Shown: in pieces, positions 17,800 to 25,847 of the stretch
Position numbering within the stretch: position 1 is the stretch's first letter
How the letters are laid out: each line of letters begins with the position of its first letter
Assembly (NCBI RefSeq): GCF_014117325.1
Contig: NZ_CP059732.1
Location: 1,612,001-1,676,000, forward strand
DNA from: Spirosoma foliorum
Lineage (GTDB): Bacteria; Bacteroidota; Bacteroidia; Cytophagales; Spirosomataceae
DNA length: 64,000 bases
Direction of reading: 5' to 3'
Program-made: the position numbers and the translations under genes
Notes under the pieces: generated by a model
Databases searched by the model: none
What the model was told of the DNA's origin: nothing
What the model saw: the letters and a program-made list of their open reading frames with translations, nothing else

Positions 17800-18996
17800 A
17801 TGACCCGTGTTGATGAATTGCTGGAGTGCATTCGGATGGCTAATCAGGACCGGCGGAAGGACCTCCTCAAGGTTAAATATGAAGCCATGACTGAGGGCCC
17901 ATTCCGATTTTACCGGGCTACACCCTACTTGTTTTATAAAGATTGGCCGATTGCCTCTTATGCGAAAGAACACCCAAATACCTGGGTTTGTGGCGACTTA
18001 CACCTTGAAAATTTCGGCTCGTTTAAAGGCCAGAATAGATTGGTATACTTCGATATTAATGACTTCGATGAAGCTTTGTTAGCGCCCTGCACGGCCGATA
18101 TTGGGCGACTTGTGACCAGTTTGTTTTTGGCGGGTGCGCCCAAATTATTAAATTATCCGGTTGAAACGAGTCGGTTTTTAGCGCAGCAATTTCTGGCAGC
18201 TTATACAAAAATGCTGTTGCAGGGAAAACCTCGGTCCATAGAACGGGAAACGGCGGATGGCGTTCTGAAGCAATTTCTGGCTAAAGTGGCTAAGCAAACA
18301 CGGGCGGACCTGATTGAACGTTATACACGTGGCACAGGACTTAAACGAAAAATCGTTCATAAACAGATTCACCCTTTGGTTGGCGAGGAACGTGAATCTG
18401 TACGAAATTGGCTCACGACTGCTTTGCGAGAGCAAGACGGATACGAGCTTCGCGATGTGGCGCTCCGAATTGCAGGTACGAGTAGTATTGGGCTGAACCG
18501 CTATGTTGCGTTGGCAAAAGGCCCGACGGGCAAACTGCATTTGCTCGATGTAAAAGCCACTCGACCATCTGTTGCGGAACCTTATGTGGGCATATCTCAA
18601 CCGTCCTGGTCAGATGAGGCCACTCGGGTTGTTACGTTGCAAAATCGGTTACAGGATGTCCCTCCCGCCAATCTTTGGTCAATGAAAGGTCCCAATGATG
18701 AATATTTTGTGGTGCGTTATTTACAACCGCAAGCGGATCGGCTTAAAGCAAAACGGATTCGGGCTATACAGCAACTACTTCCTTTAATCGAAACAATGGC
18801 ACAGTTAACGGCCTCCGCTCATCTTCGTAGCGGGGGACGGGAGGGATCGGCCACCGCGGATCAATTGATTGATTTTGCGAATCAGTCAGACTGGGCTCCC
18901 GAGCTATTGGGAAGAGCAGAATCCTACGCATTGCAGGTATATCAGGATTATGCTCAATTTAAAGCCGCCTTTAAAGCCGGATGGTTCACTAAATAG
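17800..18996 (+). CDS. DUF2252 family protein (kinase-like fold)
   Basis: A 398-residue protein of the DUF2252 family, distantly related to aminoglycoside-phosphotransferase-like kinases. Visible marks: 'MTEGPFRFYRATPYLFY' near 30, the kinase-type catalytic loop 'WVCGDLHLENFGSF' near 66 and 'VYFDINDFDEALLAP' near 85, where Asp would bind metal, and 'LDVKATRPSVAEPY' near 250. Length is typical. The substrate is unknown. It follows the DUF2278 gene on the same strand and may form a two-gene unit; a stable hairpin follows its stop. Confidence 0.88.
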   Translation: MTRVDELLECIRMANQDRRKDLLKVKYEAMTEGPFRFYRATPYLFYKDWPIASYAKEHPNTWVCGDLHLENFGSFKGQNRLVYFDINDFDEALLAPCTADIGRLVTSLFLAGAPKLLNYPVETSRFLAQQFLAAYTKMLLQGKPRSIERETADGVLKQFLAKVAKQTRADLIERYTRGTGLKRKIVHKQIHPLVGEERESVRNWLTTALREQDGYELRDVALRIAGTSSIGLNRYVALAKGPTGKLHLLDVKATRPSVAEPYVGISQPSWSDEATRVVTLQNRLQDVPPANLWSMKGPNDEYFVVRYLQPQADRLKAKRIRAIQQLLPLIETMAQLTASAHLRSGGREGSATADQLIDFANQSDWAPELLGRAESYALQVYQDYAQFKAAFKAGWFTK

Positions 18997-19042
18997 TCCG
19001 TTTTTTCGAAGAAGTAATAAAAGACCTTGATCGTTTAATGGC

Positions 19043-19073
19043 TTCTAATTTTCTGACAGACAGAAAATTAGAA
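19043..19073 (+). terminator. Hairpin after DUF2252 gene
   Basis: TTCTAATTTTCTG at 19043-19055 pairs exactly with CAGAAAATTAGAA at 19061-19073. There is no long T run, so termination efficiency is uncertain. Confidence 0.5.
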
Positions 19074-19258
19074 TGATTAGGGTTGGAAATAGACGTCAAC
19101 TGATCAGTGGCGGGACCGCCTATGTTTACATAATTGCATTTTGTTAAAATAGCTTAAACAGGCCAGTTCAGGTCATTTAGAGTGCAACGCTGGGTTTAGG
19201 AACCTCGTATCGGAAGTAGATATATCATTCGAACGAAGGTTAACTTAACCAAATCAAG

Positions 19259-20104
19259 ATGAGAAATCTCGTTTTGACAATTGCGGACTCTGTTCGTTTT
19301 CAGGCGCGGAGTGTTCAGAAAGAGCCACTCAAATGGTTGCTCTTTGCGGGCGTAATGCTATCTCTTTCAGGTTGCTCGAATGAGACAGAGAAGGATATAG
19401 ATATTGACCGGATACCGAGCGGACCCGACGAGAAACAGGCACTCAACAAATGGATTTCAACTTATCTGCACGAAGTAGTTGCGGATACCGAAACCGTGCA
19501 GCCTACTCTCGGCAAAAGTAGAACGACCGAAAGTGCCATCGAATCACGTTCGTCTACCCAGGCCGCTACGACTAACCTGAACGGTGATTTCATTTCCTGG
19601 TATGCCCAAACGGAACCTAACCAGAAAGATAGTTTGACCGGCAACCTAAAGAGCCTTGCCTTTAACACCTCAGATTCTAGCGCAGTCATTGCCAATTTGC
19701 TCTTTTCGGTTCCTGATTCACTTGTCCAGAAGCTAAATACTACGGAAGGAGATAGCGTGTTAATTGTTGGCCTGAACATCACGCTCGCGGGCGATACGAT
19801 TTTGAGTCGCGAATGGACTACCGAAGGGGATATACCGCCAATTGCTGTAAGGCTATTAGCCAACCCGCGACAGATTGATACAACAAATAGCTCTATTTCG
19901 GTAGTCGAAATACCACCCAATCGGCTCCTGCTAGGAGATACAAATAAGGCGCTACAAAATGCTGCACTAGGGCCTATATGGGAAGAATTATCAGTTACCT
20001 CCTTCACCGTCCCTCCACTGAGCACCCTGTCATCGTTAGGGTCATTTATCGACAGGAAGTCGGAGGTAATTGAAATAACCATACCCGTAAACACAATTCA
20101 CTGA
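19259..20104 (+). CDS. Hypothetical lipoprotein
   Basis: A 281-residue protein. After an unusually long basic leader (residues 1-25) comes a hydrophobic stretch 'WLLFAGVMLSLSGC', whose Cys39 would be lipidated, followed by acidic 'SNETEKDIDIDRIPSGPDEK'. Later parts have 'DFISWYAQTEPNQKDSLTGN' and a Ser/Thr-rich C-terminus with 'VIEITIPVNTIH'. I do not recognise a family. The long leader may mean a later start, but no in-frame Met lies closer to the hydrophobic core. It is followed by a kelch lipoprotein 138 nt downstream; the two may be a surface pair. Confidence 0.65.
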   Translation: MRNLVLTIADSVRFQARSVQKEPLKWLLFAGVMLSLSGCSNETEKDIDIDRIPSGPDEKQALNKWISTYLHEVVADTETVQPTLGKSRTTESAIESRSSTQAATTNLNGDFISWYAQTEPNQKDSLTGNLKSLAFNTSDSSAVIANLLFSVPDSLVQKLNTTEGDSVLIVGLNITLAGDTILSREWTTEGDIPPIAVRLLANPRQIDTTNSSISVVEIPPNRLLLGDTNKALQNAALGPIWEELSVTSFTVPPLSTLSSLGSFIDRKSEVIEITIPVNTIH

Positions 20105-20242
20105 CCCATTCAGCAGAGCATCAGCACCAGTTGCTCGGTACAGCTTTGTGGCTAACTTCCTCGTAATCAATTTATTTTTCATATGCATTTTCGAACACCA
20201 CTCTCTTCGAAACAATCAACAACTCTACTCACGCACAAGGTT

Positions 20243-21214
20243 ATGAATCGAGTTCTATTTTTTATCTGTGTTGGCTGGACGGCACTGTTAGTTGGCTGCT
20301 CTGCCTCAGATGTTACAACGTTGGGCGATTGGATAACCAAGTCTGACCTTGATGGCGTGAGCCGCAGTGCCGCAACGGGCTTTATCATTGGGAATGTAGC
20401 CTATATCGGTACAGGTGTTAGCTCGTCGAATGAGTTATTGAAAGACTTCTGGGCCTATGATCAGTCAACGAATGCCTGGACCCAGATGGCCAATTTTGGC
20501 GGAGTAGCCCGGAGCGCGGGAGTCGGGTTCGCTGTGGGCACCAAAGGGTATGTTGGCACGGGTGCCGATGCGAACACGACTCGATTAAAAGACTTTTGGG
20601 AGTTTGACCCAACCGCTAATACGTGGGTGCAAATCGCTGATTTTGGCGGTACGGCACGACGCAATGCTGTGGCTTTTGCCGTAAATGACAAGGGTTACGT
20701 TGGCACAGGCTACGATGGAAATTACCTGAAAGATTTTTGGACGTATGACCCTGAAACGGCGAGTTGGGAAAAAACGACCTCGTTTGGCGGATCTAAACGA
20801 ATAGGCGCCGTGAGCTTTGTGATAAACAATATAGCCTACGTGGCTACGGGGACAAACGGGTCGGCTTTAACCGATGTGTGGGCCTACGATCCGGCGCAGG
20901 ATTTATGGATTGAAAAAGATGAATTCGATACCGACAATGGCGAATACGTGGCTCGTAGTTATGGCGTAGGTTTTGCCATTGGTACGCGGGGGTACATAAC
21001 GGTTGGCGATGGTAGTGCGACCGTCTGGCAATACAATCCCGATGCCGACAGCTGGGCCGAGTTTGGGGTCTTTGAGGGCGGTACTCGTTTAAACGCGTTT
21101 GGGTTCGCCATTAATGGTAAAGGCTATATCACCACAGGTATCAACAGCACAACCAGTTACGATGATTTATGGGAATTTGACCCGACCATCGAACAGGATA
21201 CCGACTCGAATTAA
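20243..21214 (+). CDS. Kelch-repeat beta-propeller lipoprotein
   Basis: A 323-residue surface protein. The chosen ATG gives a type II signal, 'MNRVLFFICVGWTALLVGCS'; an ATG 60 nt upstream would bury it. The mature part has six kelch-like repeats, each ending in a form of 'GYVGTG....LKDFWEFDP..NTWVQIADFGG' (quoted with gaps), i.e. the G-Y-x-G-T-G and W-x-Y-D-P signatures. Such propellers are cell-surface binding or scaffold domains in Bacteroidota, often with galactose-oxidase-like folds, but the Cu ligands of galactose oxidase are not seen. Function is unknown. A palindrome after the stop probably ends the transcript. Confidence 0.85.
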   Translation: MNRVLFFICVGWTALLVGCSASDVTTLGDWITKSDLDGVSRSAATGFIIGNVAYIGTGVSSSNELLKDFWAYDQSTNAWTQMANFGGVARSAGVGFAVGTKGYVGTGADANTTRLKDFWEFDPTANTWVQIADFGGTARRNAVAFAVNDKGYVGTGYDGNYLKDFWTYDPETASWEKTTSFGGSKRIGAVSFVINNIAYVATGTNGSALTDVWAYDPAQDLWIEKDEFDTDNGEYVARSYGVGFAIGTRGYITVGDGSATVWQYNPDADSWAEFGVFEGGTRLNAFGFAINGKGYITTGINSTTSYDDLWEFDPTIEQDTDSN

Positions 21215-21223
21215 CAGGCTAGC

Positions 21224-21270
21224 TGATTACAAACCTATAAGGTCTTTGAGACCTTATAGGTTTGTAATCA
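21224..21270. terminator. Perfect palindrome after kelch gene
   Basis: TGATTACAAACCTATAAGGT (21224-21243) is the exact complement of ACCTTATAGGTTTGTAATCA (21251-21270), with a 7-nt centre. It lies 10 nt after the kelch stop and before a small rightward gene. It may be a terminator or a dispersed palindromic repeat. Confidence 0.6.
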
Positions 21271-21281
21271 TACAATTCCTC

Positions 21282-21557
21282 ATGGTTACGACTCGAGAAA
21301 TACATTTTGCGGGTACCTGTCCTTCTATTACCGAAATAGTAGGACGTGTTCGTCGGCAAACAGGGATTCCGGCTAGCTATGTAGCTGACAAATGGTTGTT
21401 GACAAATCCGTTCAATCAGGTCGATTTGTTTAGCCTTTATCAAGAGGGCAAGCATAAGATTGTATTGATCAGTGATGGCCCAACGACGGATTTGCTAGGG
21501 GCAACGCTAACGACGTTGTTGGCTATGGGTGGCTCATTTGCAGACTATACGGATTGA
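21282..21557 (+). CDS. Small hypothetical protein
   Basis: A 91-residue frame starting just after the palindrome ('MVTTREIHFAGTCPSITE'). It has mixed alpha/beta character with 'KHKIVLISDGPTTDLLGA' and no signal peptide or membrane segment. I do not recognise the family. Coding is supported by ordinary codon use and by placement between two real genes; a longer frame from 21099 overlaps the kelch gene and is rejected. Confidence 0.55.
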   Translation: MVTTREIHFAGTCPSITEIVGRVRRQTGIPASYVADKWLLTNPFNQVDLFSLYQEGKHKIVLISDGPTTDLLGATLTTLLAMGGSFADYTD

Positions 21558-21598
21558 AGGGTAGTATTCAATTTGTGTGTATTGGCTATTTGTAATTG

Positions 21599-21616
21599 CT
21601 TATTTGTCTAAATAAG
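21599..21616 (+). promoter_or_regulatory. Putative iron-regulator operator half-element
   Basis: CTTATTTGTCTAAATAAG, nearly palindromic, followed directly by GATAATAATGATTATTCG, which resembles a Fur box. Together with boxes at 21666 and 21724 it forms a cluster before the siderophore receptor. Confidence 0.55.
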
Positions 21617-21665
21617 ATAATAATGATTATTCGTATTGGTCAAGTGACTACTAAATCTGAGATAT

Positions 21666-21746
21666 TTATTTAGAATCAATAAAAATAATTTTTATTTCAC
21701 CGAATCCTGCCGTTCATTTGTAGCTCTTTAGAATATTTCTAAATAA
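21666..21746 (+). promoter_or_regulatory. Two further TTATTTAGA/TCTAAATAA boxes before siderophore receptor
   Basis: Box A at 21666-21688 begins TTATTTAGAATCAATAA; box B at 21724-21746 contains TTTAGAATATTTCTAAATAA. Both match the inverted-repeat motif seen before the heme operon, the small-protein trio and the methyltransferase. Box B ends 8 nt before the start codon, so bound protein would block expression. Confidence 0.6.
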
Positions 21747-21754
21747 TAGTACAA

Positions 21755-24184
21755 ATGAATATTGTCAAATTACTACATGTGTTATTTTTTGTGTCGGTAG
21801 CCATAGCCGCACAAGCTCAATCAGGAGGAACTATCCGGGGAATTGTAAAAACATCAGACGGAAACCCTGCTGAGGCCGTAACTGTCAGTTTGAAAGGAAA
21901 AGGGCAGGGGGCCATTACCAACTCGAAAGGCGACTTTACGATCAGCCATATCAAACCCGGTACGTACCAGCTCCAGGTATCGGCCATTGGCCTAAAAACT
22001 GTAGAGCAAACAATAACCACTAACGGCACTGAAACGGTTACGGTCGATTTCACGCTGACAGAAAATGCGTCGCAGTTGACAGAGGTAATCGTAAATGCCA
22101 GCCGCAACAACCGGTTTGCGCGTTCTTCCAGCGACTATGTTTCGAAGATGCCCCTAAAAAATCTGGAAAATCCGCAGGTGTATAATACAATCGGTAAGGA
22201 GTTGCTGACAGAGCAGCTCGTTTTTTCGGTTGATGATGCGATGCGTAACGCACCAGGCGTTCAGAAAATGTGGGAAGCTACAGGCCGGGCGGGCGATGGC
22301 GGCAGCTATTACAGTAGCCGTGGCTTCATTGTTCAGAGTCAGCTACGGAACGGTCTGGCTGGTAATGTGACCAGCGACATCGACGCGGCAAACCTGGAAA
22401 AGTTGGAAACAATAAAAGGCCCATCGGCTACTTTGTTTGGAAGTTCGCTTACGTCCTATGGCGGTTTGGTGAATCGGGTGACCAAGAAACCCTACGAAAC
22501 TTTTGGGGGCGAAGTAAGCCTGTCGGCGGGGAGCTACGATTTTCAGCGCGCTAGCCTTGATCTAAATACACCCCTTAACAAAAGCCGGAATTTGATGCTG
22601 CGTTTAAACACAGCGTTCAACCACGAAGGCACCTTTCAAACACAGGGTTTCAGCCGTCGGCTTGCAGTAGCGCCAAGCTTGTTATTCAAACCCAACGATC
22701 GATTGTCCATTCAACTGGACGCAGAAATTTACCGGATTGAGGGCGTGGGTAAGCAGATTTTCTTTTTCTACGTACCCGGCAGTACGCTCGGCGCTTCCAG
22801 TGCCGATCAGTTAACTGTCGACTACCGTAACTCGTACATGGGGCCTGGCCTGACGCAGCAATCCCGCAGTACGAACCTCTTTGGTCAGGTAAATTATCAG
22901 ATTTCTCAATCGTTCCGATCGTCGACTAATATCAGCACCAGCCACAGTTTCTCGAATGGATTCGGTCCCTATTTTTACATAATTCCAGATGGCAAAACAT
23001 TGGGGTCGAATCTGTTAGTGCGAGCTGATCAATCGACCCGCAACAGTACCAACGATGTTCTGGAAGTCCAGCAACTGTTCAATGGTGATTTTCGATTGGG
23101 CAACTTACGGAACCGTGTCGTAATTGGGTTAGATTATCTGCATGTCAACTCGAATCAGCTCTTCTTTGGTAGCACCTACGATACTGCACCCATCACGTCG
23201 GGCTACGATTACAGCCAGTTTAGTGGAGCGGCTTTGGCTGCTTTGTACGCTACCAAAGCCCCCGATTTTACGTATCCTCTTTCGGGTATCAAGGACACCT
23301 ACAGCGGCTTTTTGTCCGACGTACTTAACCTAACCGACCGATTGAGTGTATTGGCGGCTCTGCGGGTTGATAATTTCCATAACAAGGGTGGAATGGTTGG
23401 TACCGAAGTGGCTGGCTTTAACCAAACGGCGTTTTCACCCAAGTTTGGCTTAGTTTTTCAGCCTATTAAAGACAAGGTATCGCTATTTGCCAACTACCAG
23501 AATAGCTTCAATAACCAGGGCATTTACAACGCCTACGACGTGACTTCCGCTGACAGCCTGACCCAGAAATTTGCCAAATTGGAACAAGCGAACCAGTTTG
23601 AGGCAGGAGTGAAACTAAACGCCTTGAGTGGCCGCCTAACAACCACCATTAGCTATTACGATATTCAGGTGAAAAACCTGCTTCGTACCGATCCGAATCC
23701 GCTGGCAGCTGCCAAATTTGCCCAAACGCAGGATGGTACGCAGCTAAGCCGGGGTGTTGAGATCGACGTGATTGCGAATCCAATTACGGGGCTTAACGTA
23801 GTGGCTGGCTTTTCCTACAATGACTCCAAACTAACCAAAGCGGATGCCGATGTGGATGGCCGTCGACCTACAACGGCATCTTCACCTGTTCTGGCTAATC
23901 TATGGCTTAGCTATCGTTTTAACTCGTTTGGGCTACGTGGACTAGGTGTTGGTTTCGGTGGGAATTATGCGAGTGAGAACAAAATTCAGAATAGCGTAAG
24001 TATGGGCGTATTCAGCTTACCCGCCTACACGGTGCTTAACGCTTCGGCTTTCTATGACCGTCGCAAATTTCGGATATCAGCTAAAGTTGATAACCTGACC
24101 AATCAGCATTACTGGATTGGTTATACCACGATGAACGCTCAAAAGCTGCGGAATTTTGTAGGGAGTATTGCTTATAAGTTCTAG
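21755..24184 (+). CDS. TonB-dependent siderophore receptor
   Basis: An 809-residue outer-membrane receptor that imports ferric siderophore using TonB energy. Order: signal peptide (1-21, ending 'AAQAQS'); carboxypeptidase-regulatory-like domain (about 24-110, 'GGTIRGIVKTSDGNPAEAVT'); plug domain (about 125-260, with 'VDDAMRNAPGVQKMWE' and 'LEKLETIKGPSATLFGSS'); 22-strand barrel ending in the aromatic 'VGSIAYKF' typical for BAM recognition. The plug and 'LEQANQFEAGVKL' fit the FhuA/FecA-like siderophore group rather than SusC. Three iron-type operator boxes lie directly upstream, so expression is probably repressed by iron. The siderophore itself cannot be named. No synthesis genes are nearby, suggesting use of foreign siderophores. 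Confidence 0.9.
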   Translation: MNIVKLLHVLFFVSVAIAAQAQSGGTIRGIVKTSDGNPAEAVTVSLKGKGQGAITNSKGDFTISHIKPGTYQLQVSAIGLKTVEQTITTNGTETVTVDFTLTENASQLTEVIVNASRNNRFARSSSDYVSKMPLKNLENPQVYNTIGKELLTEQLVFSVDDAMRNAPGVQKMWEATGRAGDGGSYYSSRGFIVQSQLRNGLAGNVTSDIDAANLEKLETIKGPSATLFGSSLTSYGGLVNRVTKKPYETFGGEVSLSAGSYDFQRASLDLNTPLNKSRNLMLRLNTAFNHEGTFQTQGFSRRLAVAPSLLFKPNDRLSIQLDAEIYRIEGVGKQIFFFYVPGSTLGASSADQLTVDYRNSYMGPGLTQQSRSTNLFGQVNYQISQSFRSSTNISTSHSFSNGFGPYFYIIPDGKTLGSNLLVRADQSTRNSTNDVLEVQQLFNGDFRLGNLRNRVVIGLDYLHVNSNQLFFGSTYDTAPITSGYDYSQFSGAALAALYATKAPDFTYPLSGIKDTYSGFLSDVLNLTDRLSVLAALRVDNFHNKGGMVGTEVAGFNQTAFSPKFGLVFQPIKDKVSLFANYQNSFNNQGIYNAYDVTSADSLTQKFAKLEQANQFEAGVKLNALSGRLTTTISYYDIQVKNLLRTDPNPLAAAKFAQTQDGTQLSRGVEIDVIANPITGLNVVAGFSYNDSKLTKADADVDGRRPTTASSPVLANLWLSYRFNSFGLRGLGVGFGGNYASENKIQNSVSMGVFSLPAYTVLNASAFYDRRKFRISAKVDNLTNQHYWIGYTTMNAQKLRNFVGSIAYKF

Positions 24185-24370
24185 AACAGTTTTACCGGCT
24201 CACGTAAAGAGGGCACATAGATAATATAGAGGTGACATTTGAGAGGCTTTTTACCCCTCTATAAGATTAACTCCCCAAAACAGGAGGGAATATAATTTAG
24301 TGTGAATAATGGATGATTTACGAATAGAATTATACTAGTTTTTGTCATGAACTGTGTCAAAAAACAAGTT

Positions 24371-25372
24371 TTAAGCCAAATTTTGTTTGGATAGGCTGAA
24401 CCCATTGACGAATTCAATATTCTTCTTCACCACCACAAACACCTGATGCAACAACTTATTCATCACCGCCACCATCGCCACTTTGTGGCATTTACCCTTG
24501 GCCCGTAGCCGATCATAAAGCGCTTTACAGCCCAAATTGTATTTACGGGCCGAACGAGCTGCCATGTATAAAAGGCCCCGTACATACCCTAAACCCGTGC
24601 GGGCCATCCGACCACGCCGACGAACCGAACTGCCCGATTGAGTTTGACTGGGGGCAATGCCCACGAACTTAGCTACCGCTTTGGCTGACTCGAATCCAGC
24701 CAGCCCATTGGTGGCCGTGCACAAGGCTTGAGAGGAAGCCGGCCCAATCCCCTTGACCCGCTGCATCCGCTCCGAAATGGCCTGCAACTCCTGTTGACTC
24801 AGCTGATCCAGTTCCTCTTCAAAGAGCGCAATCTGAGTCAGGTAGCTCTGTTGGAGAACCAGCAGGCTAGCCTTGACTTTCTGACTGGCCCGGGGGTCGA
24901 ACGACAGCGCATGAAGCTGATTAGCCACCGCTTGCTGACTGATTCGCAGGTCGTTGAGGTGTTTGTGCTGTTGGCGAAGCTGATGTAGAGACTCATCGGC
25001 CAGTTGCGAAGGCTGGGGCTGAAAGACTTGTCCGTAGCGCGCCAATAGTGCCGCATCGCTCCGGTCGGTCTTGCTGATAGACTTCAGAGTGGCGGCAAAG
25101 CCTTTGCTTTGGTTGGGCGTAAGGAGGCTAAAGGGGCGATTTTGCAGGGCTAATACCCAAGCTAATCGAGCCGAATAGGTACCTGTATGCTCGAAAATGA
25201 GGTGGCTATTGGCGGGCAGTTCAGCAGCCCATTGCTCAATGGAGTCCGCTTGGTTGGGCAGGGTTTGATAGGCCCATTGGGGTTGCCCATTGGCATCGAT
25301 TCCGATTTGGTAGCTGATGTGTAAGGTCTCTTTACTGACATCAACCCCGTAATAGATAGCTGGTTGGTTCAT
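24371..25372 (-). CDS. IS110-family transposase (DEDD recombinase)
   Basis: A 333-residue RNA-guided recombinase. The N-terminal RuvC-like DEDD domain shows 'YYGVDVSKETL' (first Asp), 'LIFEHTGTYSARLAW' (Glu), and 'KTDRSDAALLARYG' (last two Asp). A central coiled helix (about 120-200) follows. The C-terminal transposase-20 domain has 'RVKGIGPASSQAL', the helix-hairpin-helix-like 'GLAGFESAKAVAKFVGIAP' and the conserved catalytic-Ser region 'SQTQSGSSVRRRGRM', then 'LGYVRGLLYMAA'. Length is normal and the frame intact, so the element may be active. It would work with the bridge RNA encoded in its own leader to join the element ends and insert into the palindromic target. Confidence 0.95.
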   Translation of the reverse strand: MNQPAIYYGVDVSKETLHISYQIGIDANGQPQWAYQTLPNQADSIEQWAAELPANSHLIFEHTGTYSARLAWVLALQNRPFSLLTPNQSKGFAATLKSISKTDRSDAALLARYGQVFQPQPSQLADESLHQLRQQHKHLNDLRISQQAVANQLHALSFDPRASQKVKASLLVLQQSYLTQIALFEEELDQLSQQELQAISERMQRVKGIGPASSQALCTATNGLAGFESAKAVAKFVGIAPSQTQSGSSVRRRGRMARTGLGYVRGLLYMAARSARKYNLGCKALYDRLRAKGKCHKVAMVAVMNKLLHQVFVVVKKNIEFVNGFSLSKQNLA

Positions 25373-25389
25373 GCTAAAAACGAAAAAAG

Positions 25390-25545
25390 CGGGATACTAC
25401 TCATGCTCTCGACATCATTGTGAAACGGGCTATATGCCCACTGAACTGTCCGGGTTCCATGAGATTGGCTCTCCAGGCTACCGATCATGACAACCGGTCT
25501 TTTAGACCATCCCGACGTAGGTATGACCTGGAGAACCAAAGATTA
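25390..25545 (-). ncRNA. Predicted IS110 bridge RNA
   Basis: The leader, read on the transposase strand, folds into two stem-loops with internal guide loops. Target loop 25467-25537: stem GGUUCUCCAGG/CCUGGAGAGCC, cap hairpin GGUCUAAAAGACC (25496-25508). Its 5' side (25509-25518) reads ACGUCGGGAU, identical to the left target plus core; its 3' side (25487-25493) reads UUGUCAU, complementary to core plus right target ATGACAA. Donor loop 25400-25463: stem CUCAUG/CAUGAG, cap GGGCAUAUAGCCC. Its 5' side (25442-25449) reads ACAGUUCA, identical to the element's right end; its 3' side (25415-25421) reads ACAAUGA, complementary to the joined ends TCATTGT. Four guides in the right order and strand leave little room for chance. 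Exact RNA ends are unknown. Confidence 0.85.
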
Positions 25546-25776
25546 TTTGTTCAGAGCAAACTTACAATCCCGACGTCAGGAGGGATCTTGGGCAACTGGT
25601 TATTTACCGAAGATCCCTCCTTGCGTCGGGATGACAAAAAACAAAATCACAAACAGTTGATAATCAAGCAATAATTTTAGAGTCTATCCATTATTCACGT
25701 TAATTTAGGTCTATCAAGTCTTGTCTAGGGAAAGTATAACGAAACAGTAGAAGCTGAGCCGTATAAGTCCTAATGC

Positions 25777-25832
25777 AAAAAAGCGTAGGGTTGAATTGTA
25801 TCTAAAACATACAATTCAACCCTACGCTTTTT
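25777..25832 (-). terminator. Strong hairpin terminator of the heme operon
   Basis: AAAAAGCGTAGGGTTGAATT (from about 25778) pairs with AATTCAACCCTACGCTTTTT (to about 25832), a stem of more than 20 bp. On the minus strand it ends in a U run just after the HmuS stop. It also shields the operon from the IS110 element. Confidence 0.8.
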
Positions 25833-25847
25833 ACTCTTATTTGTAAT

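Larger units (their letters stand above)
24349..25568 (-). mobile_element. IS110-family insertion sequence inserted in a REP-like palindrome
   Basis: A 1220-bp element holding one transposase gene (leftward), a 196-nt leader and a 22-nt trailing end. The boundaries come from restoring the interrupted palindrome: GTCAT|CCCGAC. A core dinucleotide AT is present at both ends (24347-24348 and 25567-25568). There are no terminal inverted repeats, as expected for IS110. The long leader before the gene and very short other end match the IS110 group rather than IS1111. The guide sequences read in the leader agree with these exact boundaries. Confidence 0.88.
24338..25645. repeat. REP-like palindrome, copy 4, split by IS110
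   Basis: GTTTTTGTCAT at 24338-24348 and CCCGACGTCAGGAGGGATCT from 25569 are the two parts of one left arm, now 1.2 kb apart. The right arm, AGATCCCTCCTTGCGTCGGG then ATGACAAAAAAC, ends at 25645. Joining the parts recreates a family member almost identical to the core at 9648-9741. Confidence 0.85.

Noticed and set aside
19462..20094. 210-codon leftward frame
   Set aside because: Antisense of the lipoprotein at 19259; Ser/Val-rich composition typical of a shadow frame.
21099..21281. Extension of the small gene at 21282 into the kelch gene
   Set aside because: Would overlap the kelch gene by more than 100 nt and run through a palindrome; the later ATG is better.
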